Shown: positions 1 through 9,159, counted from the stretch's first letter. The stretch is 51,340 bases of DNA from Thiocystis violacea (GCF_016583565.1 NZ_NRRF01000035.1:1-51340); one strand, 5' to 3'. Notes: generated by a model not told the origin, from the letters alone. Made by a program: numbers and translations.

Positions 1-1
1 T

Positions 2-53
2 ACCCCTTCACCGCCCCCGCCGTCAGCCCGGCTACAATGCGCCGCTGGAAGAG
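2..53 (-). pseudogene. 52-bp copy of the 3' end of a sugar ABC permease gene
   Basis: Bases 2-53 match bases 247-298, the 3' end of the permease gene at 245-1096, with 3 mismatches in 52. On the minus strand the copy reads LFQRRIVAGLTAGAVKG, the conserved C-terminal signature of MalG-type permeases. The changes are synonymous or a Val-to-Ile replacement. Similarity stops where the MITE-like element begins near base 54. The window edge hides how far the copy runs to the left. It may be a remnant of a duplicated permease gene or a sequence displaced by rearrangement around the element; which is not decided. Confidence 0.55.
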
Positions 54-57
54 ATGG

Positions 58-213
58 GTAGGATGGGCAAAGTCCGCGCCCCGAGATCGAGCTTGGCCAC
101 AAGACTTGGCGGACGTGCCCATCTTGCAAGACGCCGAGCGGAGATGATGGGCACGCCCGTCGAACGCCCGCCTCCGCAGCCGGACCTCATCACAGGGGCT
201 TTGCCCATCCTAC
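58..213. mobile_element. MITE-like palindromic element, copy 1
   Basis: A 156-bp non-coding segment is bounded by perfect 15-bp inverted repeats, GTAGGATGGGCAAAG at 58-72 and CTTTGCCCATCCTAC at 199-213. Inside is a second inverted pair, GTGCCCATC at 115-123 and GATGGGCAC at 146-154. The outer and inner motifs are also complementary to each other, so the single strand could fold as one long cruciform or as two hairpins. A second copy with the same ten-base terminus lies at 13291-13443. No open reading frame for a transposase is present, so it would be non-autonomous. A target-site duplication is not obvious. Confidence 0.7.
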
Positions 214-244
214 GTGATCTTCCCCTTTCCCACTGACAACCGCC

Positions 245-1096
245 TCACCCCTTCACCGCCCCCGCCGTCAGCCCGGCCACAACGCGCCGCTGGAACAGCA
301 GGATCAGCACGACCACCGGAATCGTCACCACCACCGAGGCCGCGGCGATGGAGCCGGTCGGCTGCTCGAAGCGCGAGGCGCCGGTGAAGAAGGCAATCGC
401 GGCCGGCACGGTGCGCGAGTCCGTCGTCGAGGTCAGTGCCGCGGCGAAGAGAAAATCGTTCCAGGCGAAGATGAACACCAGAATGGCGGAGGCGAAGACG
501 CCAGGCGCCACCAGCGGCAGGATCACCCACCGGAAGGCGCCCAGCCGGGTCGCGCCGTCGACCCGTGCCGCCTGCTCCAGTTCCCAGGGGATCTCGCGGA
601 AGAAGGCGGAGATGGTCCAGATGGCGAGCGGCAGGGTCAGCGTGATGTAGGGGATGATGAGTCCCAGCCAGGTGTCGAAGAGCCCGAGCAGGCGCCAAAG
701 GTCGAATAGCGGTCCGATGATGGCGATGGGCGGAAACATGGCGACGGCGAGCGCCCCGACCAGCACCGCCTGACGCCCAGGAAACCGCAGCCGGACGATA
801 GCATAGGCCGCCAGGGTCGCGAGCGTCACCGAGATGGCGGTTGCAATGAGTCCAATGCCGAGCGAGTTGCCCAGGGCGGCGGGAAACTGCGGATCCCGAA
901 AGACGGCCGCATAGTGCTCCAGACTGATCGCGCGCGGGAAGAAGTGCCCGTCCGTCAGCGTGCCGGCCGGCTTGAGCGAGAGCGATGTCAGCCAGGCGAC
1001 CGGCAGCAGGGCGTAGACGATCAGAACGACGACGGTGAAACGCCAGAACAGCCGTTCGACCAAGGAACTGCCCTCGCCGGCTGGCCTCGCACTCAT
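245..1096 (-). CDS. Sugar ABC transporter permease, MalG/SugB type
   Basis: Inner-membrane subunit of a binding-protein-dependent sugar importer, 283 aa, about six membrane segments beginning near residue 18. The EAA loop that contacts the ATPase is visible as EQAARVDGATRLGAFRWVIL near residue 173, and the C-terminus GLTAGAVKG is typical of MalG-like proteins. Its start overlaps the stop of the preceding permease by four bases (ATGA), so the two are translationally coupled. It is the last visible gene of the operon. The gene that would be expected next, a MalK/SugC-type ATPase, is not seen before the window edge; a MITE-like element and a 52-bp copy of this gene's own end lie there instead. 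Substrate is inferred only from the binding protein (possibly trehalose or another disaccharide). Confidence 0.9.
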   Translation of the reverse strand: MSARPAGEGSSLVERLFWRFTVVVLIVYALLPVAWLTSLSLKPAGTLTDGHFFPRAISLEHYAAVFRDPQFPAALGNSLGIGLIATAISVTLATLAAYAIVRLRFPGRQAVLVGALAVAMFPPIAIIGPLFDLWRLLGLFDTWLGLIIPYITLTLPLAIWTISAFFREIPWELEQAARVDGATRLGAFRWVILPLVAPGVFASAILVFIFAWNDFLFAAALTSTTDSRTVPAAIAFFTGASRFEQPTGSIAAASVVVTIPVVVLILLFQRRVVAGLTAGAVKG

Positions 1097-1974
1097 TCCT
1101 GCCTCCCTGCCCGTCGCAGGACCCCGACGCCGAGCAGACGGACATAGATCAGGGCGATGACAATCGTCCCGACGAAGATGAGCACTGAGACCGCAGACCC
1201 GAGCCCAAGGTTGAGTCGGGCGATCAACGCCTGATAGGCCAGGATGGAGACCGACTCCGTATCCTGCGCCCCGCGCGTCTGGACATAGACGGTGTCGAAA
1301 ATCCGAAAGGCGTCCAGGGTGCGGAACAGCAGCGCGACCAGGATCGCCGGCTTCATCAGGGGCAACGTGATGTGCAGGAGCCGCTGCCAGGCGGTCGCTC
1401 CGTCAACGCGCGCCGCGCGGATCAGGTCGCCCGGCACCAGCGTGAGCCCGGCCAAGAGCAGCAACGCAACGAAGGGCGTGGTCTTCCAGATCTCGGTCGC
1501 GATGATGACGAAGAAGGCTGACCAGCGCTCCGCGAGCCAGGCCTGATCCAGTCCGAGCAGGGCGTTGACGAATCCGGTCGTGGGATCGAAGGCAAAGCGC
1601 CAGCCCAAGGCGGCGACCACGGTGATGATGGCATAAGGCACCAGCGATGCCGTGCGCAGGGCCACGCGGCCGAAGATGGCCCGATGCATCACCATTGCCA
1701 GGGCAAAGCCCAACAGCAGCTCGACCGCAACCGACCCGGCCGTGATGAGCAGCGTGTTGAAGAGCGCGCGCCACCAGACCTCGGCGGTCAGCACGGTCGC
1801 ATAGTTGGCGAGCCCGACGAACGCCTGCTGGTCGGGAAAACGCAGATCGTAGCGGTGCAGCGACAGCCAGATCGCATAGAGGATCGGATAGGCCGTCACC
1901 AACAACATCGCAAGAACCGCCGGCGCGCACAACAGCCACCCCAGGCGGCGCTCATCCAGCGCCGGACGGCTCAC
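1093..1974 (-). CDS. Sugar ABC transporter permease, MalF/SugA type
   Basis: Inner-membrane permease of 293 aa, partner of the MalG-type subunit encoded immediately downstream. The N-terminus (DERRLGWLLCAPAVLAMLLV) carries the first membrane helix typical of this family, and the EAA motif reads IRAARVDGATAWQRLLHITL near residue 185. Length and domain are those of a complete binding_protein-dependent transport inner membrane component. The start overlaps the stop codon of the binding-protein gene by four bases, and its own stop overlaps the next start, giving a tightly coupled three-gene unit. No evidence in the sequence names the sugar. Confidence 0.9.
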   Translation of the reverse strand: MSRPALDERRLGWLLCAPAVLAMLLVTAYPILYAIWLSLHRYDLRFPDQQAFVGLANYATVLTAEVWWRALFNTLLITAGSVAVELLLGFALAMVMHRAIFGRVALRTASLVPYAIITVVAALGWRFAFDPTTGFVNALLGLDQAWLAERWSAFFVIIATEIWKTTPFVALLLLAGLTLVPGDLIRAARVDGATAWQRLLHITLPLMKPAILVALLFRTLDAFRIFDTVYVQTRGAQDTESVSILAYQALIARLNLGLGSAVSVLIFVGTIVIALIYVRLLGVGVLRRAGRQE

Positions 1975-3221
1975 AGCAACCCCTCCGAATGCAGCGCGCG
2001 CTCGACCGCCGCGCGCAGTCGATCGACGTCTCGCTCCGGGTCGATCTCGCGCAGCGGGTGCAGGGTCCGGCTGATGGCGAGCGAGATGTCGCTATACACA
2101 GGCGTCGGCGGACGCTGAACCGCGTCCGCAAGGGTCTGCCGCAAGACCTCGGCAAAGGGAAAGATGGCGCGGATCTGGGGGTCGTCATAGAGGGCAGCGA
2201 TGGTCGGCGGCAGACCGCCCATGCGCGCGGCCAGGCGCTGATTGCCCTCGGACACCAGACAGGTCGCCGCCTCGAAGGCCAGCGCGGGATGCCGTCCCTT
2301 GGCGCCGATGCCGATGTTGATGCCGCCGATGGTGACATGACTCTGCATGCCCGGCTCGACCGCCGGCCAACGCGCCCAGCCCATCTGCTCGGCGACCTCA
2401 GGGGCATTGGCCTGGGCACTTGGCCAGACATAGGTGTAATTCAGCATGAAAGCGGAGCCGCCGCCCTCGAAGGCGAGCCGGCACTGGTCCTCGCGGCTGC
2501 TCGCCAGCGCGGGATCGGAGGCCGGCGAGCTGGCCAGCCGCTTCATGATCTCCAACGCCTTGCGCGTGGGCGCCGTCTCCAGAGAGACCTGCTTGCCGCT
2601 CGCGTCGAGCACCGAACCGCCCGCCGACGCCAGCAGCGAGACGAAGAAGACCGTCAGCCCCTCGTAACGCTCGCCCTGCGCCTGGATCCGTCCGTCCGGG
2701 CCGATGGACTCGGCCAGCTCGATCATCGCGCCCCAGGTCTGCGGCGGTGTCGGCACACGGTCGGTGCGATACCAGAGGAGCTGGGTATTGGTGGTGAAGG
2801 GCGCCGCCCAGAGACCACCCGCATAGGATCCGCTGGCGACGGGTCCGGCGATTCTGCCCCGCAGCACGGATGGCGCGGCCTCCTCCGGCCAGGGAAGGAG
2901 CCAGCCCGCCTCGGCAAACTCCGCCGTCCAGATGACATCCATGCCGATGAGGTCGATGTCGGTATCACCCGCGGCCAAGCGCCGGACTAAGAGCTCGCGC
3001 TGCAGGTCGGCATCCGTGGGCAGATCGGCGAGATCCAGGCGATAGCGGCCCCGCGATGTCTCAGCGCAGCGGCGGGCCGCCTCCTCGAAGGCGCCGGACT
3101 GCTCCTTGAAGACATACCAGCGCAGTGTCGGCGGACCCTCGGGCGCCGCCCGCTCGCAACCGTGGAGCAGGAGCGTCAGGGCGGGAATGAGCCAGGAGAT
3201 GCGGGTGGATTGGACCGGCAT
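1971..3221 (-). CDS. Extracellular sugar-binding lipoprotein, LpqY-like
   Basis: Periplasmic solute-binding protein of 416 aa that would deliver sugar to the two permeases downstream. The N-terminus has a hydrophobic stretch ending in the lipobox LLHGC, so residue 22 should be the lipidated Cys. The segments TLRWYVFKEQSGAF, RELLVRRLAAGDTDIDLIGM and DVIWTAEFAEAGW resemble the LpqY/ThuE group of trehalose and related disaccharide binders; this assignment is from memory of the family and the substrate is inference. It overlaps the permease start by four bases. The MFS gene ends 73 bp upstream on the same strand, so all four genes may share a transcript. Confidence 0.85.
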   Translation of the reverse strand: MPVQSTRISWLIPALTLLLHGCERAAPEGPPTLRWYVFKEQSGAFEEAARRCAETSRGRYRLDLADLPTDADLQRELLVRRLAAGDTDIDLIGMDVIWTAEFAEAGWLLPWPEEAAPSVLRGRIAGPVASGSYAGGLWAAPFTTNTQLLWYRTDRVPTPPQTWGAMIELAESIGPDGRIQAQGERYEGLTVFFVSLLASAGGSVLDASGKQVSLETAPTRKALEIMKRLASSPASDPALASSREDQCRLAFEGGGSAFMLNYTYVWPSAQANAPEVAEQMGWARWPAVEPGMQSHVTIGGINIGIGAKGRHPALAFEAATCLVSEGNQRLAARMGGLPPTIAALYDDPQIRAIFPFAEVLRQTLADAVQRPPTPVYSDISLAISRTLHPLREIDPERDVDRLRAAVERALHSEGLL

Positions 3222-3294
3222 CCCCTGACCTTAGGGGGCTTCCGCCAAGGGGTCAACCGCCCTTCGCGGCAATCGCGGTGGTTCGGCCGCCCGG

Positions 3295-4608
3295 TCAGTC
3301 CACGGCCTGCGCAACCGCCGGGACCGGAAAGCGGGCGCGCACCAGAACGCAGGCGAAGAAAAGCAGGATGTTGATGATCCCGACCAACACGAAGGGCGCC
3401 CTGGGATCGATGCCGTCGAAGATCCGTCCGCCCACGGCCGTGATCAGCAGAATGCCGATGGCACCGGCAATATTGAATGCGCTGAGGACGGAGCCGCGCG
3501 TCGCCTTGGGCGCCTCCTGGCCGATCAGGGACTGCGCGCCCAGATAGACGCTGATCTGACCAATGCCCAGCAGGATGTAGAACACCAGCCCGCCCCCCGG
3601 CGTCGGATCGACGAGCCAGATCACCGAGAGGTTGCCGATGGCCGCGAGCACCATGGACAAGCCCAAGGCGCTGACCCGATCCATCCGATCCATCAAAGGC
3701 CCCATGATCGGCGCCCAAACGAGGGCGGCGACCTGTGCGAGGATGAAGATGAGGGTGCCGTTCTTGACCGCCTCGGCCGTATCCATCCCCGCCGCCAGGC
3801 CGGCCGTGGTGCCCCAGAGGATGAGGAAGGTCGCATTGATCGACTGGTCGCCGCGCGCGATGAAGGCCGCCGCGTAGGAGAGCAGCACGCGCGGGTTGCG
3901 TGCCTGCCTGAAACCGCTCATGAAGAGATCCCGCACGCCGGGGCGCTCCTCACGCCGCACCGGCGTCCCCTTCTGAAGGCCGAAGAGCACCACGAAGGCG
4001 ACGGCAACCGCCAGCGCGGCCACCGCATAATGGGTGTAGTAGCCCGCCTCGACGCCGTCCATGCCGCCGGCGGTGAGCGTCTTAGGCAAGCCGCCGAAGA
4101 ACTGGTTGGTGAAGACGATGCCCAAGCCACTCAAGAGACCGACGATGGCGACCAGCTTGCCCCTCGACCGCTCGGCGGGATAGTCGACCAGCACCGTGGA
4201 GAGTCCGCCCGCGATGGTCACCACGCCCAAGGCATAGACGAAGCGGTAGACATAGAGATCGTCCACCCCGGTGGCCCGCGGATAGAGCACATAGGTCGCG
4301 GCCAGCAGCAGGAAGCCCATCGCGAAGATGGAGCGTCGCCCAATCCGGTCCACGAGAATCCCCACGGGCATGAAGAAGGTCAGGGTGACGATCTCGGTCC
4401 AGAACACCAGGTCGCCGCTGATGGTGCCCTGCTCTCCGATCGGGATGCCGAGGTGCTCGTTCAGGATGTAGGTTTGACCGATGGAGATGAAGGTCATCAA
4501 GCCGATGGAGAAGAAAGCGCCCACCAGCAGGGTCACGCCCTGCAATCGCGTCACGCTCGGGGCGAGATGGATGGGGCCGATCCGGTAGGTTCGGTCAAGG
4601 TCGGACAT
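3295..4608 (-). CDS. Major facilitator superfamily transporter
   Basis: Integral membrane protein of 437 aa with the length and hydrophobic periodicity of a 12-helix MFS carrier. The loop between helices 2 and 3 holds the family motif as GILVDRIGRRS near residue 103, and a second related motif, GPLMDRMDR, is found in the C-terminal half. Substrate cannot be told from sequence. Its position immediately upstream of the sugar-binding protein and permeases suggests a role in sugar handling, possibly efflux or uptake of a breakdown product, but that is only context. The chosen ATG begins MSDLDRTYRIGP; a separate terminator at about 4900-4937 isolates it from the metF region upstream. Confidence 0.85.
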   Translation of the reverse strand: MSDLDRTYRIGPIHLAPSVTRLQGVTLLVGAFFSIGLMTFISIGQTYILNEHLGIPIGEQGTISGDLVFWTEIVTLTFFMPVGILVDRIGRRSIFAMGFLLLAATYVLYPRATGVDDLYVYRFVYALGVVTIAGGLSTVLVDYPAERSRGKLVAIVGLLSGLGIVFTNQFFGGLPKTLTAGGMDGVEAGYYTHYAVAALAVAVAFVVLFGLQKGTPVRREERPGVRDLFMSGFRQARNPRVLLSYAAAFIARGDQSINATFLILWGTTAGLAAGMDTAEAVKNGTLIFILAQVAALVWAPIMGPLMDRMDRVSALGLSMVLAAIGNLSVIWLVDPTPGGGLVFYILLGIGQISVYLGAQSLIGQEAPKATRGSVLSAFNIAGAIGILLITAVGGRIFDGIDPRAPFVLVGIINILLFFACVLVRARFPVPAVAQAVD

Positions 4609-5236
4609 AGAGGCGTGTCTCTGGGCCGTTGGCCGTTGCGTATGGAGGGAAGGATAAGGGTCGCGATTATTCCATCACTTGCCTGTCTCGCCTAATTCCG
4701 CTCACCGCAACGGCATGGGGTGCCTCGACCAGGGTGCCCGGACCAAGCCACGCGCATCCGAACACACGCCATCTCGACTCAAAGCGAGAACGCCTGCTGG
4801 GGCAGCCGGGCGAGGCATGGCGATACGGACGCATGCGCGCCTCCAACTGGGTCGGCGAACGCGCGGGGGAGCGACCGGAAGAAGGGAAAACCGAAGGGCC
4901 GAAAGAAAAAAAGCCGCTCGAAAGAGGTGAGCGGCTTCTAAAGGAGGAGTGGATGATTTCGCGGGGATAAGGTTAGCAACCTGATCGACCGCGAAGATTT
5001 GAGATTTCGCAATCGAACGAAATGAACCGACCATCGTGTGCGGAATCTGAGACCTGCCGCACAAATCGGACGCCTGCCGCTTGACTGGCTCGCGCCTGGA
5101 ACAGCGGTCCGGATAGGGGCTCTCAGCGACCAGCACGCAGCTTGGCGTAGAGCGCCGGTGGCGGCGTGGCACCGAGGAACAGCGCCACGGGAGCCCGCGA
5201 AGCACTCGCATCGGCTCCCGAGCGGGCACCCTCAGG
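4609..5236. other. 628-bp intergenic region with orphan terminator
   Basis: No convincing protein gene is present; open frames here lack homologous features and codon bias. On the minus strand, reading away from metF, there is first an inverted repeat (CGGGAGCC at 5188-5195 with GGCTCCCG at 5213-5220), then about 250 bases of unassigned sequence, then a strong U-tailed terminator at 4900-4937. Just upstream of the terminator the minus strand reads CACTCCTCCTTTAG, a CU-rich stretch complementary to Shine-Dalgarno sequences. This could be a long metF 3' untranslated region or a small RNA gene. Confidence 0.5.
4900..4937 (-). terminator. Rho-independent terminator, minus strand
   Basis: On the minus strand AAGCCGCTC (937 to 929) pairs perfectly with GAGCGGCTT (919 to 911) around a nine-base loop, and the stem is followed by TTTTTTCTTTC. 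Nine G+C-rich pairs plus a U tract make a textbook intrinsic terminator. It lies 300 bp beyond the metF stop codon and upstream of the MFS gene. Confidence 0.85.
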
Positions 5237-6115
5237 TCAATGCGATGTCGGCAGCCCCAGCTCCTCCCAGAGCCGCAGGACCGGCTTGGACTGATTCATG
5301 GTGTAGAAGTGGATCCCAGGCGCCCCGCCCTCGATCAGGTGACGGCAGAGCTTCAGCACCACCTCATGCCCGAAGGCCCGGATGCTGTCGACGTCATCGC
5401 CGTAGCTTTCGAGTCGACGGCGTACCCAACGCGGGATCTCCGCCCCGCAGGCATCCGAGAAGCGGGCCAGCTGGGTGTAGTTGGTAATGGGCATGATGCC
5501 TGGGATGATCGGCAGATCGATCCCCGCCTCGCGGCAGCTCTCGACGAAGCCGAAATAGGCGTCCGCGTTATAGAAATACTGGGTAATGGCCCCGTCCGCG
5601 CCCGCCTCCACCTTGCGTTTGAAATTCTCCAGGTCGCGGGCCGGGCTACCGGACTGCGGGTGGTACTCGGGATAGGCGGCGACCTCGATGAAGAAGGCAT
5701 CGCCGAATTCCGAGCGCACGAAGCTGACCAACTCGTTGGCATAGCGGAAGTCGCCGCCATGCCCTCCGCCCATGCCAGAGGGCATGTCGCCGCGCAGGGC
5801 CACCAGGCGCCGAATCCCCTGGTCGCGATAGCGTTCGAGGATCTCACGGACCTCATCACGGGTGGACCCGATACAGGCGAGGTGTGGCGCGGTGTCGATA
5901 CCTTGGCCGCGAAGCCAGTCGACGGTCTCGAAGGTACGCTCGCGGGTCGAGCCGCCAGCGCCATAGGTGACGGAGAAATACTGAGGACCGACGGCGTTGA
6001 TCCGCTCGATCTCGTGCTTGAGCTTTGCCATCCCCTCCGAGGTCTTGGGTGGGAAGAGCTCGACGCTATACATTGGTGCTTCTTGGAGAGGTGCTTCTTG
6101 GGTCTCAGTCGACAT
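5237..6115 (-). CDS. metF: 5,10-methylenetetrahydrofolate reductase
   Basis: Flavoprotein of 292 aa that reduces methylene-tetrahydrofolate to 5-methyl-tetrahydrofolate, the methyl donor for remaking methionine from homocysteine. Family segments seen include VELFPPKT near the N-terminus, FSVTYGAGGSTRERT, LRGDMPSG, and the C-terminal GIHFYTMNQS. The start at 6115 (MSTETQEAP) is chosen over one 33 bases upstream because GGAGGC sits five bases before it. It lies 185 bp beyond ahcY on the same strand, in the order metK-ahcY-metF, so the enzymes that use SAM, clear SAH and refill the methyl pool are grouped. It is likely co-transcribed with ahcY under the SAH riboswitch. Confidence 0.96.
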   Translation of the reverse strand: MSTETQEAPLQEAPMYSVELFPPKTSEGMAKLKHEIERINAVGPQYFSVTYGAGGSTRERTFETVDWLRGQGIDTAPHLACIGSTRDEVREILERYRDQGIRRLVALRGDMPSGMGGGHGGDFRYANELVSFVRSEFGDAFFIEVAAYPEYHPQSGSPARDLENFKRKVEAGADGAITQYFYNADAYFGFVESCREAGIDLPIIPGIMPITNYTQLARFSDACGAEIPRWVRRRLESYGDDVDSIRAFGHEVVLKLCRHLIEGGAPGIHFYTMNQSKPVLRLWEELGLPTSH

Positions 6116-6198
6116 AGTGAGCCTCCAGCCTCCAGCCGCCACCAACACAACCGGCGGGTTGGCTCATTGCTGGCAACTGGAGGCCCAGATGTTCAAGC

Positions 6199-6227
6199 GC
6201 CCCTTCAGGCCGCGAGCCTGAGGGGGC
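6199..6227. repeat. Hairpin between ahcY and metF
   Basis: GCCCCTTCAGGC at 6199-6210 faces GCCTGAGGGGGC at 6216-6227 around a five-base loop, a 12-bp stem with one mismatch. On the minus strand, the transcribed one here, no U tract follows, so it is not a clear terminator. It could stabilise or partly separate the ahcY and metF messages. The flanks carry low-complexity CTGGAAGC/CCAGCTTCC-type words. Confidence 0.5.
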
Positions 6228-6300
6228 TTTGGATACGGCCACGCCCACCCGGCGCGACAGGAGCGCCCGATGGAAGCTGGCCGCTGGAAGCGGGCGGCCT

Positions 6301-7707
6301 TTAGTAGCGGTAATGATCCGGCTTGTAAGGCCCGTCGACACTGACACCGATGTAGGCCGCCTGCGACTCCGAGAGCTTGGTCAGCTTGGCGCCGATCTTA
6401 CCCAGGTGCAGTCGCGCCACCTCCTCGTCCAGGTGCTTGGGCAGCACATAGACACCGATCGGATACTCCGCCGTCTTGGTGAAGAGCTCGATCTGAGCCA
6501 GCACCTGGTTGGTGAAGCTGTTGGACATCACGAAGCTGGGATGACCGGTTCCGCAGCCCAGATTCACCAGACGCCCCTGGGCCAGCAGGATGATGCGCTT
6601 GCCGTCGGGGAAGATGATGTGGTCGACCTGCGGCTTGATCTCTTCCCACTCGTACTTGCTGATACCGGCAATGTCGATCTCGTTGTCGAAGTGCCCGATG
6701 TTGCAGACGATGGCCTGGTCCTTCATCGCGGCCATGTGGTCGTGGGTAATGATGTCCTTGTTGCCGGTGGCGGTGACGAAGATGTCGGCGATCGGGGCCG
6801 CATCCTCGATGGTTACCACGCGGAAGCCTTCCATCGCCGCCTGCAGCGCGCAGATGGGATCGACCTCGGAGATCCAAACCGTGGCGCCGAGCCCGCGCAG
6901 CGACTGGGCGCTGCCCTTGCCCACGTCGCCATAGCCGCAGACCATGGCGATCTTGCCGGCGATCATGACGTCGGTCGCCCGCTTGATGCCATCGACCAGC
7001 GACTCGCGGCAGCCGTAGAGATTGTCGAACTTGGACTTGGTGACCGAGTCGTTGACGTTGATGCCGGGGAACAGCAGGGTACCGGCCTTCGCCATCTCAT
7101 AGAGACGGTGCACGCCGGTTGTCGTCTCCTCGGTGACGCCCAGGATGGCGTCCGCCATCTTGTGCCAATGCCGATTGTCGCGCTCGAAGGTGCGCCCCAG
7201 CAGACCCAGAACGGCCGTCCATTCCTCGTTGTCATCGGCGGTCGGCGCGGGCACCGCGCCCGCCTTCTCGTACTCGACGCCCTTGTGGACCAGCAGGGTG
7301 GCATCACCGCCGTCGTCCAGGATCATGTTCGGACCCTTGCCGTCCGGCCAGTTGACCACCTGCTCGGTGCACCACCAGTACTCCTCCAGCGTCTCGCCCT
7401 TCCAGGCATAGACCGGAATACCGGCAGCCGCCATGGCGGCGGCGGCGTGATCCTGCGTCGAGAAGATGTTGCAGGAGCACCAGCGCACCTCTGCGCCTAG
7501 GGCGACCAGGGTCTCCATCAGCACCGCGGTCTGGATGGTCATGTGCAGGCTGCCGGTGATGCGCGCACCGGTCAGCGGCTTGGAGGCGCCGTACTTCTCG
7601 CGCAGGGCCATCAGGCCCGGCATCTCGGTCTCGGCGATGTTCAGCTCCTTGCGGCCGAAGGCGGCCAGGGAAATATCGGCAACTTTGTAGTCGGTAAACT
7701 CACTCAT
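6301..7707 (-). CDS. ahcY: Adenosylhomocysteinase (SAH hydrolase)
   Basis: Cytosolic NAD-dependent enzyme of 468 aa that splits S-adenosylhomocysteine into adenosine and homocysteine, removing the product inhibitor of methyltransferases. The NAD-binding loop is visible as [20 protein letters not shown] near residue 264 and the C-terminus ends KPDHYRY as in the family. The length, longer than the mammalian form, matches bacterial enzymes with the extra central segment. Its leader holds an SAH riboswitch (7731-7818), which known examples place before ahcY to switch expression on when SAH accumulates. metK lies 126 bp upstream and metF downstream on the same strand. Confidence 0.98.
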   Translation of the reverse strand: MSEFTDYKVADISLAAFGRKELNIAETEMPGLMALREKYGASKPLTGARITGSLHMTIQTAVLMETLVALGAEVRWCSCNIFSTQDHAAAAMAAAGIPVYAWKGETLEEYWWCTEQVVNWPDGKGPNMILDDGGDATLLVHKGVEYEKAGAVPAPTADDNEEWTAVLGLLGRTFERDNRHWHKMADAILGVTEETTTGVHRLYEMAKAGTLLFPGINVNDSVTKSKFDNLYGCRESLVDGIKRATDVMIAGKIAMVCGYGDVGKGSAQSLRGLGATVWISEVDPICALQAAMEGFRVVTIEDAAPIADIFVTATGNKDIITHDHMAAMKDQAIVCNIGHFDNEIDIAGISKYEWEEIKPQVDHIIFPDGKRIILLAQGRLVNLGCGTGHPSFVMSNSFTNQVLAQIELFTKTAEYPIGVYVLPKHLDEEVARLHLGKIGAKLTKLSESQAAYIGVSVDGPYKPDHYRY

Positions 7708-7730
7708 GGTTAATCAACTCTTGATGAATC

Positions 7731-7818
7731 GTGAGTGAGCGCCGTTGAAAAAGTCGACCCAATCGCCGAGCCTGGCCCGATCCGTTCTGGGATCGGGTCG
7801 CAGCGCTCCTCGGCGCAG
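7731..7818 (-). promoter_or_regulatory. S-adenosylhomocysteine (SAH) riboswitch
   Basis: In the 126 bp between metK and ahcY the minus strand carries the SAH riboswitch signature in the right order: GCGCCGAGGAGCGCTGCGAC, a short hairpin (CCCGATCC/GGATCGGG), then GCCAGGCTCGGCG, a linker, and AACGGCGCTCAC close to the ahcY ribosome-binding region. The last element can pair with GAGCGC in the first to form the pseudoknot known for this class. Known SAH riboswitches activate ahcY and neighbouring methyl-cycle genes on binding SAH. The match was judged by eye from the consensus. Confidence 0.93.
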
Positions 7819-7833
7819 GGTTGTTGATGGGGC

Positions 7834-9024
7834 TTAGATCCCCGCGGCCTCTTTCAGCATCTCGGCCTTGTCCGTCCGCTCCCAGGTGAAGCCCGGCTCG
7901 GAACGACCGAAGTGGCCATAGGCCGCCGTGTCCTGGTACTTGATGAGATCGCGGTTGGTCAGGTCCAGCATGCGCATGATGCCGTAGGGGCGCAGATCGA
8001 AATGCGCGCGGATCAACTCGATGATCCGATGCTCGCTGATCGCGCCAGTACCGAAGGTGTCGATGGAGACAGACGTCGGCTCGGCGACGCCGATGGCGTA
8101 GGAGACCTGGATCTCGCACTTCTCGGCCAGGCCGGCGGCGACGATGTTCTTGGCGACGTAGCGCCCGGCATAGGCGGCGGAGCGGTCGACCTTGGAGGGA
8201 TCCTTGCCGGAGAAGGCGCCGCCGCCGTGACGGGCCATGCCGCCGTAGGTGTCGACGATGATCTTGCGCCCGGTCAGACCGCAGTCGCCCACCGGCCCGC
8301 CGATGACGAACTTGCCGGTCGGATTGATGTGGATCTTGGTCTCGGCCTTGAGCCAGCCGGTGGAGTCCAGCACCGGTTTGATGATCTCCTCCATCACGGC
8401 CTCGTGCAGCACGCTCTCGCTGACGTCGTCGCTGTGTTGGGTGGAGAGCACGACCGCATCGACCGCGACCGGCTTGCCGTCGGCGTAGCGCATGGTGATC
8501 TGGGACTTGGCGTCCGGGCGCAGCCACGGCAGAGCGCCGTTCTTGCGGACCTCGGCCTGACGCTTGACCAGCCGGTGCGCGTAGTCGATCGGCGCAGGCA
8601 TGAGCATGTCCGTCTCGTTGGTCGCGTAGCCGAACATCAAGCCCTGGTCGCCGGCGCCCTGCGCCTCTTCGCTCTCGCGGTCGACACCTTGATTGATGTC
8701 CTTTGATTGCTCGCCCAGCGCGATGAGCACGCCGCAGTTGTTGCCGTCGAAGCCGCAGTCGGAGTTGTCGTAACCGATATCCTTCACAACGCGGCGCACG
8801 ACCTTCTCATAGTCGATCTTCAGATCGGCGTCGGTGACCGTGATCTCGCCGGCCAGCATGACGAAGCCGGTCTTCACCAGGGTCTCGCAGGCCACGCGCG
8901 CCTTGGCATGGTTGGGGTCGCGGCGATAGATCTCGTCGAGTACGGCGTCGGAAATCTGGTCCGCCATCTTGTCCGGATGGCCCTCGGAAACGGATTCAGA
9001 TGTGAAGATGTAGTCCTTGCTCAT
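7834..9024 (-). CDS. metK: S-adenosylmethionine synthetase
   Basis: Makes S-adenosylmethionine from methionine and ATP; 396 aa, a normal length. Recognised from [20 protein letters not shown] at the N-terminus, VMLAGEITV, the ATP-loop region [19 protein letters not shown] and the C-terminal GHFGR. It is first in the metK-ahcY-metF series on the minus strand. The SAH riboswitch lies after metK, so metK itself probably answers to its own promoter (TATGAT at 9075-9080) while ahcY-metF are tuned by SAH. It is divergent from the thioredoxin-like gene at 9231. Confidence 0.98.
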   Translation of the reverse strand: MSKDYIFTSESVSEGHPDKMADQISDAVLDEIYRRDPNHAKARVACETLVKTGFVMLAGEITVTDADLKIDYEKVVRRVVKDIGYDNSDCGFDGNNCGVLIALGEQSKDINQGVDRESEEAQGAGDQGLMFGYATNETDMLMPAPIDYAHRLVKRQAEVRKNGALPWLRPDAKSQITMRYADGKPVAVDAVVLSTQHSDDVSESVLHEAVMEEIIKPVLDSTGWLKAETKIHINPTGKFVIGGPVGDCGLTGRKIIVDTYGGMARHGGGAFSGKDPSKVDRSAAYAGRYVAKNIVAAGLAEKCEIQVSYAIGVAEPTSVSIDTFGTGAISEHRIIELIRAHFDLRPYGIMRMLDLTNRDLIKYQDTAAYGHFGRSEPGFTWERTDKAEMLKEAAGI

Positions 9025-9074
9025 AAAAACGAGGCCTGATCGGGGCGCAGGATCGCGCGTGAATGAAGCCGCGC

Positions 9075-9102
9075 ATCATACCGTTTCGATCGCGACCGGA
9101 AA
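9075..9102 (-). promoter_or_regulatory. Putative sigma-70 promoter of metK
   Basis: On the minus strand TTTCCG (9102-9097) is followed after 16 bases by TATGAT (9080-9075), some 50 bases before the metK start. The -10 box is good, the -35 box only partial. Confidence 0.4.
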
Positions 9103-9159
9103 ACCCAGCCGGCGAGAGAGAACATCGCCGCCGAATCCTAGCGGGACAAAACACGGGAT

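Noticed and set aside
4702..5229. 175-codon open frame between metF and the MFS gene
   Set aside because: It runs through the strong terminator stem, has no ribosome-binding site and resembles no protein.
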